From the NCBI RefSeq assembly GCF_003425685.1, contig NZ_QJKM01000030.1, positions 1 through 40,741 on the forward strand: a stretch of 40,741 nt of DNA, written 5' to 3'. This document shows, in pieces, positions 8,369 to 16,490 of this stretch (within the stretch, counting starts at the first letter, position 1; every line of letters begins with the position of its first letter). The translations under genes and the position numbers were made by a program. Under the pieces are notes generated by a model. It was not told the DNA's origin. It saw only the letters and a program-made list of their open reading frames with translations, and made no database searches. This DNA comes from Rhizobium terrae. Its GTDB lineage: Bacteria; Pseudomonadota; Alphaproteobacteria; Rhizobiales; Rhizobiaceae.

Positions 8369-9646
8369 TCAATGGAGCCATCGTGCTGGCACGGTGACCA
8401 GGGCGGGGAAGAGGACGAGGAGCACGATGAGGGTCATCTGGGCCGCAAGGTAAGGCATGGCACCCTTTGTCGCCTCCTCCATTGAAACGCCGCTGACGCC
8501 GCAGACTGTGTTGAGGACCGTCCCGACGGGAGGGGTGATCATTCCGACCGCGTTGACCATCATGAAGATGACCCCGAAATAGACCGGGTCGATACCGGCG
8601 GCCTTGACGATCGGCATGAGGATGGGCACCAGAATGGTTATGCAGGGTGCGAAATCGAGCGCCGTACCGACGATGAAGACGGCCAGAACGATCATGCCCA
8701 TCAGCAAGACCGGCGAGTCGATGAATGGACCGAGAAGACTGACGAGCTGGGCGGGCATGTTGGAAATCGTCAGCATGAAGCCGGAGATCATGGAGGCAGC
8801 CACCAACAGCATGATCACTGCCGTCAAGCGCCCGGCGGCGAGCAGCGCGTCATAGAGCAGCCGCGGTGTGAGCTCCCGATAGACAAACAGCCCGACGAAC
8901 AGCGCATAGGCGGCGGCAACGACGCCGGCCTCGGTCGGGGTGAAGATGCCGAACCGTAGTCCGGCCAGGATGATCGCCGGCATCATCAACGCCCAACCGG
9001 CGGTCATGATGGTCTTCGGGAGGTCCCTGCGCGGTATTTTGGGCCGGATCGCCGTCGCTTCCTTTTTGGAGAGGAACCACCAGGCGGCCATGAGGCTCAC
9101 CCCCATTAGGAGCCCTGGCACGATTCCGGCGAAGAACAGGCCGACGATGGAAATGTTTGCGGTGACGCCCAGGATGATGAACCCGACAGACGGCGGGATC
9201 ACAGGGGCGATAATGCCTGTAGCCGACATCAGGCCCGAGGCTCGACCCATATGATAGCCCGCATCCCGCATCAGGGGGACCAGCATGACCGCGAGCGTCG
9301 CTGTATCCGCGATTGCGGAGCCGGAGACGCTGGCAAGCACCAGGCCCGTACCGATGACCACGTAACCGAGGCCGCCACGCAGGTGACCGACAAACGCCAA
9401 CGCCACGCTGACGATGCGGCGGGAGAGGCCGCCGGCGTTCATGAGCTCGCCGGCAATGAGAAAGAACGGGATCGCCATCAGCGGATAGCTGTCAGCGCCA
9501 TTGACCAGCCGCTGCGCCAGAATCTGTGCATCCAGATTACCCATCAGCATCATCATCGCGATGCCCGACAGCATCAGAGCGAAGGCGATGGGGACCCCGA
9601 TGCCCATCGCACCAAGGAGGGAAACGATAAAGACCAAACCGCTCAC
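8369..9646 (-). CDS. dctM: TRAP transporter large permease (DctM), copy B
   Basis: A 425-residue inner-membrane protein of the DctM family with about a dozen hydrophobic segments; it forms the ion-coupled translocation channel of a TRAP carboxylate transporter. Family segments include LLGAMGIGVPIAFALMLSG, YPLMAIPFFLIAGELMNAGG, the GSAIADTATLAVMLVPLM loop, IIAPVIPPSVGFIILGV and TPTEAGVVAA. The start is GTG at 9646 within the overlap GTGA, where the dctQ stop TGA is embedded, so translation is coupled. No dctP is adjacent; the only intact one is at 21413. The second copy at 31379 encodes an identical protein. Confidence 0.95.
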   Translation of the reverse strand: MSGLVFIVSLLGAMGIGVPIAFALMLSGIAMMMLMGNLDAQILAQRLVNGADSYPLMAIPFFLIAGELMNAGGLSRRIVSVALAFVGHLRGGLGYVVIGTGLVLASVSGSAIADTATLAVMLVPLMRDAGYHMGRASGLMSATGIIAPVIPPSVGFIILGVTANISIVGLFFAGIVPGLLMGVSLMAAWWFLSKKEATAIRPKIPRRDLPKTIMTAGWALMMPAIILAGLRFGIFTPTEAGVVAAAYALFVGLFVYRELTPRLLYDALLAAGRLTAVIMLLVAASMISGFMLTISNMPAQLVSLLGPFIDSPVLLMGMIVLAVFIVGTALDFAPCITILVPILMPIVKAAGIDPVYFGVIFMMVNAVGMITPPVGTVLNTVCGVSGVSMEEATKGAMPYLAAQMTLIVLLVLFPALVTVPARWLH

Positions 9647-10188
9647 GGTGCTTTCTCCGAAATAAGCGCGGGGGGCACGACGGGCAGCGGCTCGACATGC
9701 TCCACCCCCGACCAGGGGGCGGGCAGGATGCCGCGCAGCGAGCGCCAGAGATCAAGCAGGAGAATCAGCGCCATCAGGATGGCCGCGGCGAGCCCTGCGG
9801 CGTAGATGGCGCCCACGGGAATTCCCGACAGCGCCTGGACGTTGCCCCACTCGATGACGGTGAGTGCCCAGCTGCCCACCCCCAAGAGCCAGCAGCACCA
9901 CAGCATCAGGCCGTATGAAAGAAGGAAGCAGACGAAGCGCGCCCCTCGAGGCAACCTGACGACCAAAGACTCGACGCCGAGATGCGCGCCCTTGGCCAGC
10001 GCCACCACGGATCCCATGAAGATGACCCAGACGAGGACTACACGGGATACTTCGACGGCAAACGGAATGCCCGAGCTGAAGCCATAGCGCAGCACGACAT
10101 TCGTAAAGATCAGGAGGCTGATGACGACCATGCCGGCGACGACGAAGACGTCGAAAGCCTTGAATAGCCACCGCAACGGAGAAGACAT
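9643..10188 (-). CDS. dctQ: TRAP transporter small permease (DctQ), copy B
   Basis: A 181-residue DctQ-type protein with four predicted membrane helices, starting WLFKAFDVFVVAGMVVISLL. It includes the conserved region RVVLVWVIFMGSVVALAKGA followed by HLGVE. It pairs with DctM to form the membrane unit that receives substrate from the periplasmic binding protein. GGGAGC precedes the ATG at 10188. It overlaps dctM by 4 bases and follows the DUF1330 gene after a 216-bp gap that carries a GC-rich hairpin. In typical TRAP operons that gap position holds dctP. Confidence 0.9.
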   Translation of the reverse strand: MSSPLRWLFKAFDVFVVAGMVVISLLIFTNVVLRYGFSSGIPFAVEVSRVVLVWVIFMGSVVALAKGAHLGVESLVVRLPRGARFVCFLLSYGLMLWCCWLLGVGSWALTVIEWGNVQALSGIPVGAIYAAGLAAAILMALILLLDLWRSLRGILPAPWSGVEHVEPLPVVPPALISEKAP

Positions 10189-10277
10189 GACTGCTCCCAG
10201 AAGGTTGTGCGCGCCTGCGACGGCCTTCGCCGCACTCTGACAAGGATCGGGCGACCGTCAGCCGGGCTTCCAGCTGC

Positions 10278-10300
10278 CGGCCGGGCGCGACACCCGGCCG
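10278..10300 (-). other. GC-rich stem-loop between DUF1330 and dctQ, copy B
   Basis: CGGCCGGG-cgcgaca-CCCGGCCG is a perfect 8-bp stem with a 7-base loop and no T-run. It may separate expression of the upstream gene from the permease pair. The remainder of the gap shows no gene. Confidence 0.5.
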
Positions 10301-10404
10301 CTGATGAAGGCAGGCCCTGCTGATGCGGTCGATCAGCGCGCAAGGGGTAGAGACGATGATCCCTCAAACCGGCATGGCAGAGGTCTCGGGCAAAGCTTGC
10401 GGTG

Positions 10405-10695
10405 TCAGACGCCTTCCACCACAGCCAGATGTACCTTGGCATGCTTCTCGCGGGCCTTGATCGCCGTCTGATACTCGGGAGAATTGTAGCAAGCGAGGGC
10501 GGTCTCGTAGTCCTTGAACTCGATGACTGCCAGGCGGTTCGCGTGTGGGCCTTCCATGACCTGGCTCGTTCCCGCGCGAACGACGAAGGCCGCCCCGTAT
10601 TTGTCGAACGCTGCCTTGTTCAAGGCAATGTATTGCTTGTACCCCTCATGGTCTGCAATATCGACCATTGCAACCCAGTAGCCTTTTTTTGTCAT
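10405..10695 (-). CDS. DUF1330 protein, copy B
   Basis: A 96-residue cytoplasmic protein of the DUF1330 dimeric alpha/beta-barrel (ferredoxin-like) family. It begins MTKKGYWVAMVDI and has the family pattern YKQYIALNKAAFDKYGAAFV, then GPHANRLAVIEFKDYETALA, then SPEYQTAIKAREKHA. A strong purine-rich site (GGGAGAGGGAG) precedes the ATG at 10695. It is the first gene of the dctQM unit and has operator site 3 about 144 bases upstream. Its catalytic role is unknown. Its repeated association with TRAP and sugar-acid genes here (three copies) suggests an accessory step in that pathway. Confidence 0.85.
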   Translation of the reverse strand: MTKKGYWVAMVDIADHEGYKQYIALNKAAFDKYGAAFVVRAGTSQVMEGPHANRLAVIEFKDYETALACYNSPEYQTAIKAREKHAKVHLAVVEGV

Positions 10696-10838
10696 CTACT
10701 CCCTCTCCCTACACAAATCCCCGGCCCCTCTCGCGGAAGGTATGGGTGGCCCGATGCGTTCACATTCGGAACACACGAGTTGCCTTTGATCCTCCTCGAT
10801 CACGCGGCAATAACCGAAACGGCAATTTGACTACAATA

Positions 10839-10853
10839 TGGACAATCTGCCCA
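10839..10853. promoter_or_regulatory. IclR-type operator, site 3 (copy B)
   Basis: TGGACAATCTGCCCA matches TGGRCANNNTGYCCA exactly and is preceded by CAATA as at site 2. It lies upstream of the leftward DUF1330-dctQ-dctM unit. Confidence 0.65.
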
Positions 10854-10950
10854 AAGATGTGTATTCTCATCATGTCCCATTGTCAAGCTCGCAAGCACAT
10901 GCACCATCAACCCCATTCAACTCCAGAACAAAACACACCGAGAGCTCGCC

Positions 10951-11490
10951 GCGCTCTGGGGTGACAAAGGCCGGTTTTGGCATGAGATGTTCGTCTATCG
11001 GCCGGAATGACCGGCTACCCTCGACCCAGATGTCTCGCGAATTCAGTCGGTCCCGCAAATGCGTAAGCGTCGCGATTTCGTAAAGCCGCCGATCCGGCTT
11101 TCCATCCTCGACGATCAACTTTTTTCTCGCTCGCGCCCAAATGGACCGACGGGCACGCGATCCGGCAAGATGCGACGCCCTTCCACATAAAGCATTTTTC
11201 AAAGTCGCGATCGCCGCGAGCAGCGGATCGTGCCGGCGACGCCAGTGGAACGTGAACGCCTGAAGGAAAGCTCCGGTGAACTTGCGGATATTCCCATGCC
11301 GCTCAGCGGCCAGCACCAAAGGCAAAGCGTCACTGCTTTCCACCATCGCCTCGAGACCAGGCTTGATCTGCGGCAGCCTATGCCAACCGACCTTCCGATT
11401 TACCATCTCGACTGCATCTTCGTCGGCGTCATTGGCGGCCTGCAGGGCCAAAATCGTATCAAGGAAGTCGCCAGACCAAAAATCTCAGCG
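10951..11490 (-). pseudogene. Tn3-family transposase (TnpA) fragment
   Basis: The minus-strand frame contains GAFLQAFTFHWRRRHDPLLA, ATLKNAL, then KKLIVEDGKPDRRLYEIATL, then THLRDRLNSRDIWVEG followed by SRSFRPIDEHLMP. This is the central part of Tn3-type transposases (the region ending in RxxDxYLLP in relatives). It starts without a plausible N-terminus and stops matching exactly at the edge of the 2.6-kb repeat, so its catalytic C-terminal half is gone. The frame runs on into the repeat with unrelated residues. It marks the junction of copy B with foreign DNA. Confidence 0.75.
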
Positions 11491-11592
11491 GGTATTATTG
11501 TAGAGATTCCCACAGAGCCCTTCAGCGTACGATTTCGCACTGCTCTTGTTCCGACTCCCCTGATGGGAACAGTTGTCCACTGAACCGAAAGC

Positions 11593-12333
11593 TTAACTGC
11601 CCTGCTTGGGACAAGAGTTTTCGAAGGTGACGATGGCCCAGCGGTTCTGGCGCAAGGCCAGCTTTCGTATCCAACCGGTCCTCTCGCCGAACTTGGCGCG
11701 GCACCAAGCGCCGTCGGTCGCCATCAAGCACAGTTCGGTGGTGACGCAGGTTTGCCTCGGCACCACGCCGACCACCTCGGCGTCGTCGCGCGCCTCGGCA
11801 CGGACGTTCAGGTTGACTACGACCTGCACGCTGGCGCGTTCGGCCGCGGGAGGCGCGGCTTGTGGCGCATCCACACACTTGCTGGTAAAGCCCGAATAGA
11901 AGCAGCCGCCGGCCCGCCTGGCAGCCTCGAGCATGGCCGCAGTGCCGGCAACACCTACCTTCTCTAAGATCAACGGAGAGCCCGATGCACTTGTTCCGCT
12001 AATCCGCCGCTGACTGCCGCCAAGACGGGCGATCACCGCGCCGGCGGCATTGAACAGGGTCATCTGACCCTCGCTGATGCCCCAGGATTTGACCAGAGCG
12101 GCCTCGCCGCGGCAGCCCCGTCCCTCGACAGCGAAGCGGCCGTTTGCATCAGCTTTCGAGTCGAGCACCATATTGCAGGTCGACGGAGGGTTGGAGTAGC
12201 GGGCATCGACGAGTTGCCAGCTGCCGTTGAATGCTTGGATGAACTGGTCTACGGATTGCGCCCGCACCATCGTGGCCAGCGACAACGCGCCGGCCACGGA
12301 AAACATGACCGTCAAAAATCTCGCTATTTTCAT
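11593..12333 (-). CDS. Secreted Inh-like (AprI) and SH3 domain protein
   Basis: A 246-residue exported protein. Residues 1-25 are a signal peptide (ARFLTVMFSVAGALSLA, then VRAQ). Residues about 37-125 resemble the AprI/Inh metalloprotease-inhibitor fold: GSWQLVD, Cys53, Cys74 in GRGCRGEA, KSWGISEGQMTLFNAAG and a closing LILEK strand. Residues about 168-228 are a bacterial SH3 domain (VNLNVRAEARDDAEVVGVVP, then GAWCRAKFGERTGWI). Several cysteines suggest periplasmic disulfides. It is the last gene of the leftward curli island, about 130 bases after csgH. A protective or cell-wall-binding role near the amyloid machinery is inferred; the Inh assignment is from fold-like pattern only. Confidence 0.7.
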   Translation of the reverse strand: MKIARFLTVMFSVAGALSLATMVRAQSVDQFIQAFNGSWQLVDARYSNPPSTCNMVLDSKADANGRFAVEGRGCRGEAALVKSWGISEGQMTLFNAAGAVIARLGGSQRRISGTSASGSPLILEKVGVAGTAAMLEAARRAGGCFYSGFTSKCVDAPQAAPPAAERASVQVVVNLNVRAEARDDAEVVGVVPRQTCVTTELCLMATDGAWCRAKFGERTGWIRKLALRQNRWAIVTFENSCPKQGS

Positions 12334-12463
12334 GACTCCCCTCCGTTATGGAAAAGTGGAAAATCAGGGAGAGGTTTGTCAAGTGACGCGTCGCGATTTC
12401 TATAGCAGTCGTTGGAGGTTTCACCAAAAACGAAGCGGCAGCCCCGGGGAGTACGAAAGGGGA

Positions 12464-12862
12464 TTAGGGGCGCAACGACTGGTCCCAGGGCTCGCCCGAC
12501 GAAACCTCAGCCTTGCCGACGACCCTGCCGCCATGCCGGAGAACCACCCTGACGGAAATGCGGTCGCCCTTGCCAAGAGACAGCGCGGTCCTGGCTATGT
12601 CCTGGGATTGGCCGGCAGAGAGATTCAGCGTGCGGTTCTGGCGCGTGGTCACTGTTCCCGAGTGGCCGGTACGGTCGATCTCAACCGAGCCCTCGATCTC
12701 GGCAACGTCAAAGCCGACTGCCGATGCGGTGATCTGAACACCGGCCTCCGTGGGCATGATGGCGATGGAGGGGACCGCAACGGCGCCTCCGTCCTGCGCC
12801 ACCGCGTCGGTGGCACCGCAGGCGGCAGCAAGACCCATAACGAGTGCGGCTGCGTGGCGCAT
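12464..12862 (-). CDS. csgH: CsgH-like curli amyloid chaperone
   Basis: A 132-residue exported protein of the CsgH type, a CsgC-like periplasmic chaperone of alphaproteobacterial curli systems that holds curlins soluble before export. After the signal region (ALVMGLAAACGATDAVAQ) comes a compact beta-sandwich pattern: ITASAVGFDVAEIEGSVEID, SGTVTTRQNRTLNLSAGQSQ, RISVRVVLRHGGRVVGKAEV. The start at 12862 is preferred over an in-frame ATG at 12898 because it begins the signal peptide and lies 10 bases after the upstream curlin stop. LAAAC could be a lipobox. Position directly after two curlins supports the call. Confidence 0.8.
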   Translation of the reverse strand: MRHAAALVMGLAAACGATDAVAQDGGAVAVPSIAIMPTEAGVQITASAVGFDVAEIEGSVEIDRTGHSGTVTTRQNRTLNLSAGQSQDIARTALSLGKGDRISVRVVLRHGGRVVGKAEVSSGEPWDQSLRP

Positions 12863-12872
12863 CGACGCGTCG

Positions 12873-13571
12873 CTAGAAACTGGTCTGGGCGATTGCAACC
12901 GTTCCCGGCGCCGTCGAGAACACCTGCATGCCTGTCACGCCGGCCGGGCTCAGATTGTTGCCGTTCTGCGTGATGGTCACGGAGGTGTTGGCAGCCACCG
13001 ACGTGGAGAAGGTGTTGCCGTTGCCGTTCTGGATTATCTCGCCGCTCCCGCCAGGACCCACGGTCAGTGAGTTGGCATTGCCGCTGCCGTTCTGCACGAT
13101 CAGGCCGGTCGCGCCACCGCCGACGGTCAGCGATGCATCGTTGCCATCGCCGATCTGCAGGACGGCGCCAAGGGAATCGGCTCCAAATGCGCTCAACTGA
13201 GCCGAATTGCCCAACGTCCCGCCAGCCGAATTGTCCTGGAGAAGAAGCAACTGACCAACGCCGCCTTCGATGGTCAGCGTCGCGGTGTTGCCCTGGCCTG
13301 TCTGAAGCGCAGACGGCGCGGTCACCTGGTCCATCCGGTACAGGTCGCCGACATCAAGCGCACCGGCGAGCGCCTTTTCGATCATCTGCTGCGTCGGGCC
13401 GGCGACAAGCGAGCCGGTGGCCTGCGACTGGTCTGATGACAGGCTGTTGCCCTCGAGCGCGCCAGGAGGGCTGGTCTGGATGATCTTTAGGACGTTGTTG
13501 TCGCCAGCAAAAGCTGGAAAGGCACCGAAGAAGAGGATGCCGGTCAATATAGCCTTGGATTTGCCGACCAT
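12873..13571 (-). CDS. Curlin-repeat amyloid protein A
   Basis: A 232-residue secreted curlin. The start at 13571 is chosen because AGGAGAGGGG precedes it and a signal peptide follows (ILTGILFFGAFPAFAGD); an in-frame ATG upstream at 13688 would overlap curlin B. The repeats are less regular than in its neighbours but show the N-x5-Q-x-G-x2-N pattern: ALQTGQGNTATLTIEGG, LQIGDGNDASLTVGGG, IVQNGSGNANSLTVG, IIQNGNGNTFSTSV, ITQNGNNLSP. It ends with an aromatic residue, AIAQTSF, as curlin B ends SVSQTSW. It could be the nucleator (CsgB-like) or the major subunit; sequence alone does not tell. Confidence 0.85.
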   Translation of the reverse strand: MVGKSKAILTGILFFGAFPAFAGDNNVLKIIQTSPPGALEGNSLSSDQSQATGSLVAGPTQQMIEKALAGALDVGDLYRMDQVTAPSALQTGQGNTATLTIEGGVGQLLLLQDNSAGGTLGNSAQLSAFGADSLGAVLQIGDGNDASLTVGGGATGLIVQNGSGNANSLTVGPGGSGEIIQNGNGNTFSTSVAANTSVTITQNGNNLSPAGVTGMQVFSTAPGTVAIAQTSF

Positions 13572-13596
13572 GCGAACAACCCCTCTCCTAGAAACC

Positions 13597-14088
13597 TCAC
13601 CAAGACGTCTGCGAGACGCTGAACATATTGCCGATCCCGAGCTGTGAAAACCCCACGACGTTATTTTTTCCGGTTTGGGTAACGACAACCTGGTTTGCCA
13701 TGCCTGAAATCGAGGCTGTAAGCCGGTTGCCGCTGCCCTCCTGTGAGAAAGCGAAGAGATTGTGGCTCCCGGTGACGCTGGCGGTGATGTGGTTATCGCT
13801 TCCGCTCTGGGTGATCGAACCGGGTATCAGGCCAACCGAGAGGGCCACTCCTGCAAAGGACGCCCCATGCGGGCCGCCGTTGAAATCGCCCTCGATGTCG
13901 AGGTGGATCATGTTCGCCGCGCCGAGACCGTTGTGGACCTGGAGACCGGACACCGCATTGAAGCTGCCGTTCACGTCGAGCACAAGCGAATTGGACGGCC
14001 TGTCCTGATGCAGGATGACCAGTTCGCTACTGGCCTGGGCGGGTGCCGACGCCAGGACGCCGACAACAAGGACAAAACGCAGTTTCAT
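13597..14088 (-). CDS. Curlin-repeat amyloid protein B
   Basis: A 163-residue secreted curlin close in size to CsgA. A signal peptide (LVVGVLASAPAQASS) is preceded by AAGGAGAC 8 bases before the ATG. The repeats include ITQSGSDNHITASVTGSHN, FAFSQEGSGNRLTASISG, VVTQTGKNNVVGFSQLGIGN, then FSVSQTSW. The last 55 or so residues form the same C-terminal module as in the two giant curlins (NxFAFxQxGxGN, VxQxGxxN, FxQxGxxN, then SQ). It is 25 bases upstream of curlin A and probably co-transcribed with it and csgH. Confidence 0.85.
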   Translation of the reverse strand: MKLRFVLVVGVLASAPAQASSELVILHQDRPSNSLVLDVNGSFNAVSGLQVHNGLGAANMIHLDIEGDFNGGPHGASFAGVALSVGLIPGSITQSGSDNHITASVTGSHNLFAFSQEGSGNRLTASISGMANQVVVTQTGKNNVVGFSQLGIGNMFSVSQTSW

Positions 14089-14089
14089 T

Positions 14090-14455
14090 GTGACGGTCTC
14101 CTTGTGACATAGGGAGATCGTCGTAAGTGCGGATTAATATTCGGGCCGCGGGTTCGATAAAAGTCGAAGCAAAGTCGCTTTTGCCGGTCGGACCGAAGAG
14201 AACGTTCTGGCGTGCGAACGGGGCGGCGGCGGAGCCCGCTTGAGCCAACTGCGACATCTTCGTCGCGTCGGCCTGGCCAACGCTGGCCCGGTAGCGCTCT
14301 TAGGCAATGATGATGGAGTTGGTTATGCCGGTCTCGCCGATCCAGACCTCATTGCCGGGAATGATATGCCATTGCCGACCTTGGCACCAGCGTCGCATCA
14401 CCTGCACGACAAGCAAAATGGCCAGAGGCCAATTGCTTCTCGGATCATGGGCCCC
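14090..14455 (-). other. Interrupted open frame between csgG and curlin B
   Basis: In a 479-bp gap the minus strand has one continuous frame broken only by a TAA at 14300-14302. It reads WPLAILLVVQVMRRW, then WHIIPGNEVWIGETGITNSI, then IIA-stop-ERYRASVGQADATKMSQLA and FARQNVLFGPTG. The stop could be a nonsense change from CAA. No family is recognised; it does not look like CsgE. It may be a decayed secreted gene of the curli set, a pair of very small genes, or chance. Confidence 0.3.
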
Positions 14456-14567
14456 GCCCTATGGCCTTTAGTCGGCCGGCCTGGTGCGTTGCGTTTCAGC
14501 TAGACTGCATTGCACAGCCGTGATCGCATGGGTCCATGTCAACCAACGGTCGATCCGAACAGCACCG

Positions 14568-15734
14568 TCATCGCTTAAGCACTATCGAGGCCACATGGTC
14601 ACCTTGCCGGACCGCCTTCGGTGTCGCGGCAAGGTCTGGCGCCGTTGCTGCGGCGGCGACCGCGGGCGAAGCCTCGGGAACAAACCCGTCCACGCCCGGC
14701 TCAAGCGAGCCGACCGTTTCGTCCGGCACTGCGGGAGGCGGAGCCACCGGTGCGGGCGCCGAGACCGGAGTCGGGCGACGCGGCGCAGCGGCTGTCGTCT
14801 CGACGACGTCCGCGGCGTTGCGAGTCTTGGGCGGTGGTACGATTTCAGCGGCCGCGGTCAGCTTGGCGCCGTACTTCTCGTTGCGATAGTCGGCGATCAC
14901 CTCGCGCCCCGCATCCCGGTTCTCGAACGACCACACACCGAGTTCGGCGCCCTCGATGATTATGCCCATCACCGCCTTCTCGATGGCCTGCTGCACGGCG
15001 ATCTGCTTGGGCTCGTTCTGGGTGATGCCAGCCTCAGCCTCGAGGATCTTGTCGAGGGCTATGTAGCGGAACGCACCGCCCTGAAGCGCGTGGGAGGCGA
15101 TCATCTTGTGGACAGTGACGCTGGACAACACCTCGCCCGTGTTCGTCGAGACGGCTCGCAGCGTGACGGTCACGGTGTCCTGCTGCCATTTCGCATCGCC
15201 GCCGATGCCCAGATAGCGCGCGCCGATGCCGCCCGTCATGGTGTTGGTATCGTAACCGGTGATTCCGCCCTGGAGAATGATGCCCGCGTGATCGAGCGGC
15301 GGCAGGACGCGCGCGTCGATACGCTGCTCGTTGCGGTAGAGCCGCCGCATCTCGGTGACGATCTGCCGTTCCTTGAGAAGGTCGTCTAGACGAGCGCGGT
15401 CGAGCACCGTGAACCAGCGTTTCTCGCCAGCATCCTGCAACGCCTTGATCAGCATCGGAGCGCCGCCTTGGGTGACAGCCCGCGACAGGGTCTGGATGTT
15501 TTCGCGTTCCTTGTACTGGCCGGTAAGGTCGGGGAAATCGTAGACGGCGACGGTAATCCGCTTCGACGGAGCCGGGATCGTGCGCAGGCTGTGGCTTTGC
15601 TTCGTCACAGGCGTGTAAACTGGCTGTAGAACGCCTTCTGTCGGCACCGCCACGCATCCGCCAAGCACAGACACCAGTACGCCTACCAAGGCTGCCTTTA
15701 AGATTGTTGTCCCAAAGCGCCGGCCTTTCGGCAT
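14568..15734 (-). CDS. csgG: CsgG curli secretion channel lipoprotein
   Basis: A 388-residue outer-membrane lipoprotein that forms the nonameric pore through which curlins leave the cell. The lipobox is VLGGC (Cys27). The CsgG domain follows (about 45-300), with PSKRITVAVYDFPDLTGQYK, REN-QTLSRAVTQGGAPMLIKAL, WFTVLDRARLDDLLKERQIV, ILQGGITGYDTNTMTGGIGA and DTVTVTLRAVSTNTGEVL. The start at 15734 follows GGGAGG; an earlier in-frame ATG would enter csgF. An unusual Ala/Pro-rich tail of about 80 residues (from about 310) makes it longer than the 277-residue E. coli protein. It is 50 bases downstream of csgF. Confidence 0.95.
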   Translation of the reverse strand: MPKGRRFGTTILKAALVGVLVSVLGGCVAVPTEGVLQPVYTPVTKQSHSLRTIPAPSKRITVAVYDFPDLTGQYKERENIQTLSRAVTQGGAPMLIKALQDAGEKRWFTVLDRARLDDLLKERQIVTEMRRLYRNEQRIDARVLPPLDHAGIILQGGITGYDTNTMTGGIGARYLGIGGDAKWQQDTVTVTLRAVSTNTGEVLSSVTVHKMIASHALQGGAFRYIALDKILEAEAGITQNEPKQIAVQQAIEKAVMGIIIEGAELGVWSFENRDAGREVIADYRNEKYGAKLTAAAEIVPPPKTRNAADVVETTAAAPRRPTPVSAPAPVAPPPAVPDETVGSLEPGVDGFVPEASPAVAAAATAPDLAATPKAVRQGDHVASIVLKR

Positions 15735-15784
15735 GTCGCCCTCCCGTGATGCCGCTGCCCGCACTGATACGTTCCGCGTCGAAA

Positions 15785-16360
15785 TCAATTGAGCTGCGGG
15801 CTGAGCGATGTGCTCGTCGTGAGCTCGCCGCTCAGGGCGCCGGTGTTCAATCCGCCGGAAAGACCGTTGCTCGATCCGAGGGCGCCTCCGCTCTGCATTC
15901 GGGCATTCAGACCGTTGTTGGCTGTCACCAGCACGGGTACCACGATCTCGGTGACGCCTGTCGGGTCGGTAATGATCAGCCGGATCGAATCGAGGCTCCG
16001 CTCGAACGTGACGGTCGTGTCGCCGAATGTGACAGTACCCGAATCCTGCGGATTCTCGCCGAAGATCGCCTCGGTAACCTGGCTTGCGAGCGCCGAGAGC
16101 AGGCGGCTCTGGAGCTGGCGGACGAAGAGGTCCGCGTCGCTGGAGCTCGAGCCTGGATCCGTCGGCTTCGTATCCGCGGGAGGGGTGCGCGCCGTGGCTG
16201 TACGCTGGGCGTTGGCCAGGCCCATCAGGTGAGACGAGTTCAGCGCGTTGCCACCGAAAGAGGGATTGATCGGAGTGTAGATCATATCCTGAGCGGCCAA
16301 ACCGCTCGCGGCGGCCAGGAAAACGCTACCGGCCAGAAGCGCCGAGCAAGTACTCTTCAT
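15785..16360 (-). CDS. csgF: CsgF curli assembly factor
   Basis: A 191-residue exported protein. After the signal peptide (residues 1-23) the mature N-terminus carries the CsgF hallmark MIYTPINPSFGGNALNSS, the segment that in E. coli inserts into and narrows the CsgG pore. The C-terminal half (about 110-165) is a beta-rich domain (GTVTFGDTTVTFERSLDSIR, LIITDPTGVTEIVVPVLV). A Gly/Ser/Asn-rich tail follows. The start at 16360 follows AAGGGATA and begins the signal peptide; an in-frame ATG at 16420 lacks both. It is the gene before csgG in the leftward operon. Confidence 0.92.
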   Translation of the reverse strand: MKSTCSALLAGSVFLAAASGLAAQDMIYTPINPSFGGNALNSSHLMGLANAQRTATARTPPADTKPTDPGSSSSDADLFVRQLQSRLLSALASQVTEAIFGENPQDSGTVTFGDTTVTFERSLDSIRLIITDPTGVTEIVVPVLVTANNGLNARMQSGGALGSSNGLSGGLNTGALSGELTTSTSLSPQLN

Positions 16361-16490
16361 TATCCCTTTTCCCCTTACCTTACCAATGAGACACACCATA
16401 ACGGCGTTTCCTGCAAACACTTGCGGGCACTGTTTCCTCTTCCCTGCCGTTTTTCCCGGAACGGCATGTCAAGACAGCCAATGTGCCCGC
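16361..16490. other. Leader upstream of csgF with a small hairpin
   Basis: The gap holds TGCCGTT-tttcccgg-AACGGCA (about 16444-16465), a 7-bp stem, between the large hairpin and the csgF ribosome-binding site. A csgFG promoter could lie here; none is obvious. Confidence 0.35.

Larger units (their letters stand above)
8341..10951. repeat. 2,611-bp direct repeat, copy B
   Basis: This segment recurs at 31351-33961 in the same orientation with a constant offset of 23,010. No difference was found in the lines compared, and every reading frame on both strands gives the same protein in both copies. The left edge is GCCCACCTTC after differing bases; the right edge is AGAGCTCGCCG. It contains dctM, dctQ, a DUF1330 gene and an operator. 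Neither edge shows an IS end or a target duplication. Confidence 0.95.

Noticed and set aside
10110..10442. A 110-codon minus-strand frame between DUF1330 and dctQ
   Set aside because: It overlaps both flanking genes in another frame, shows no family and would span the GC-rich hairpin; it is probably chance.
8341..10951. The 2.6-kb repeat considered as a composite transposon arm
   Set aside because: It encodes only transporter and DUF1330 genes; no transposase, terminal inverted repeat or target duplication was seen at its edges.
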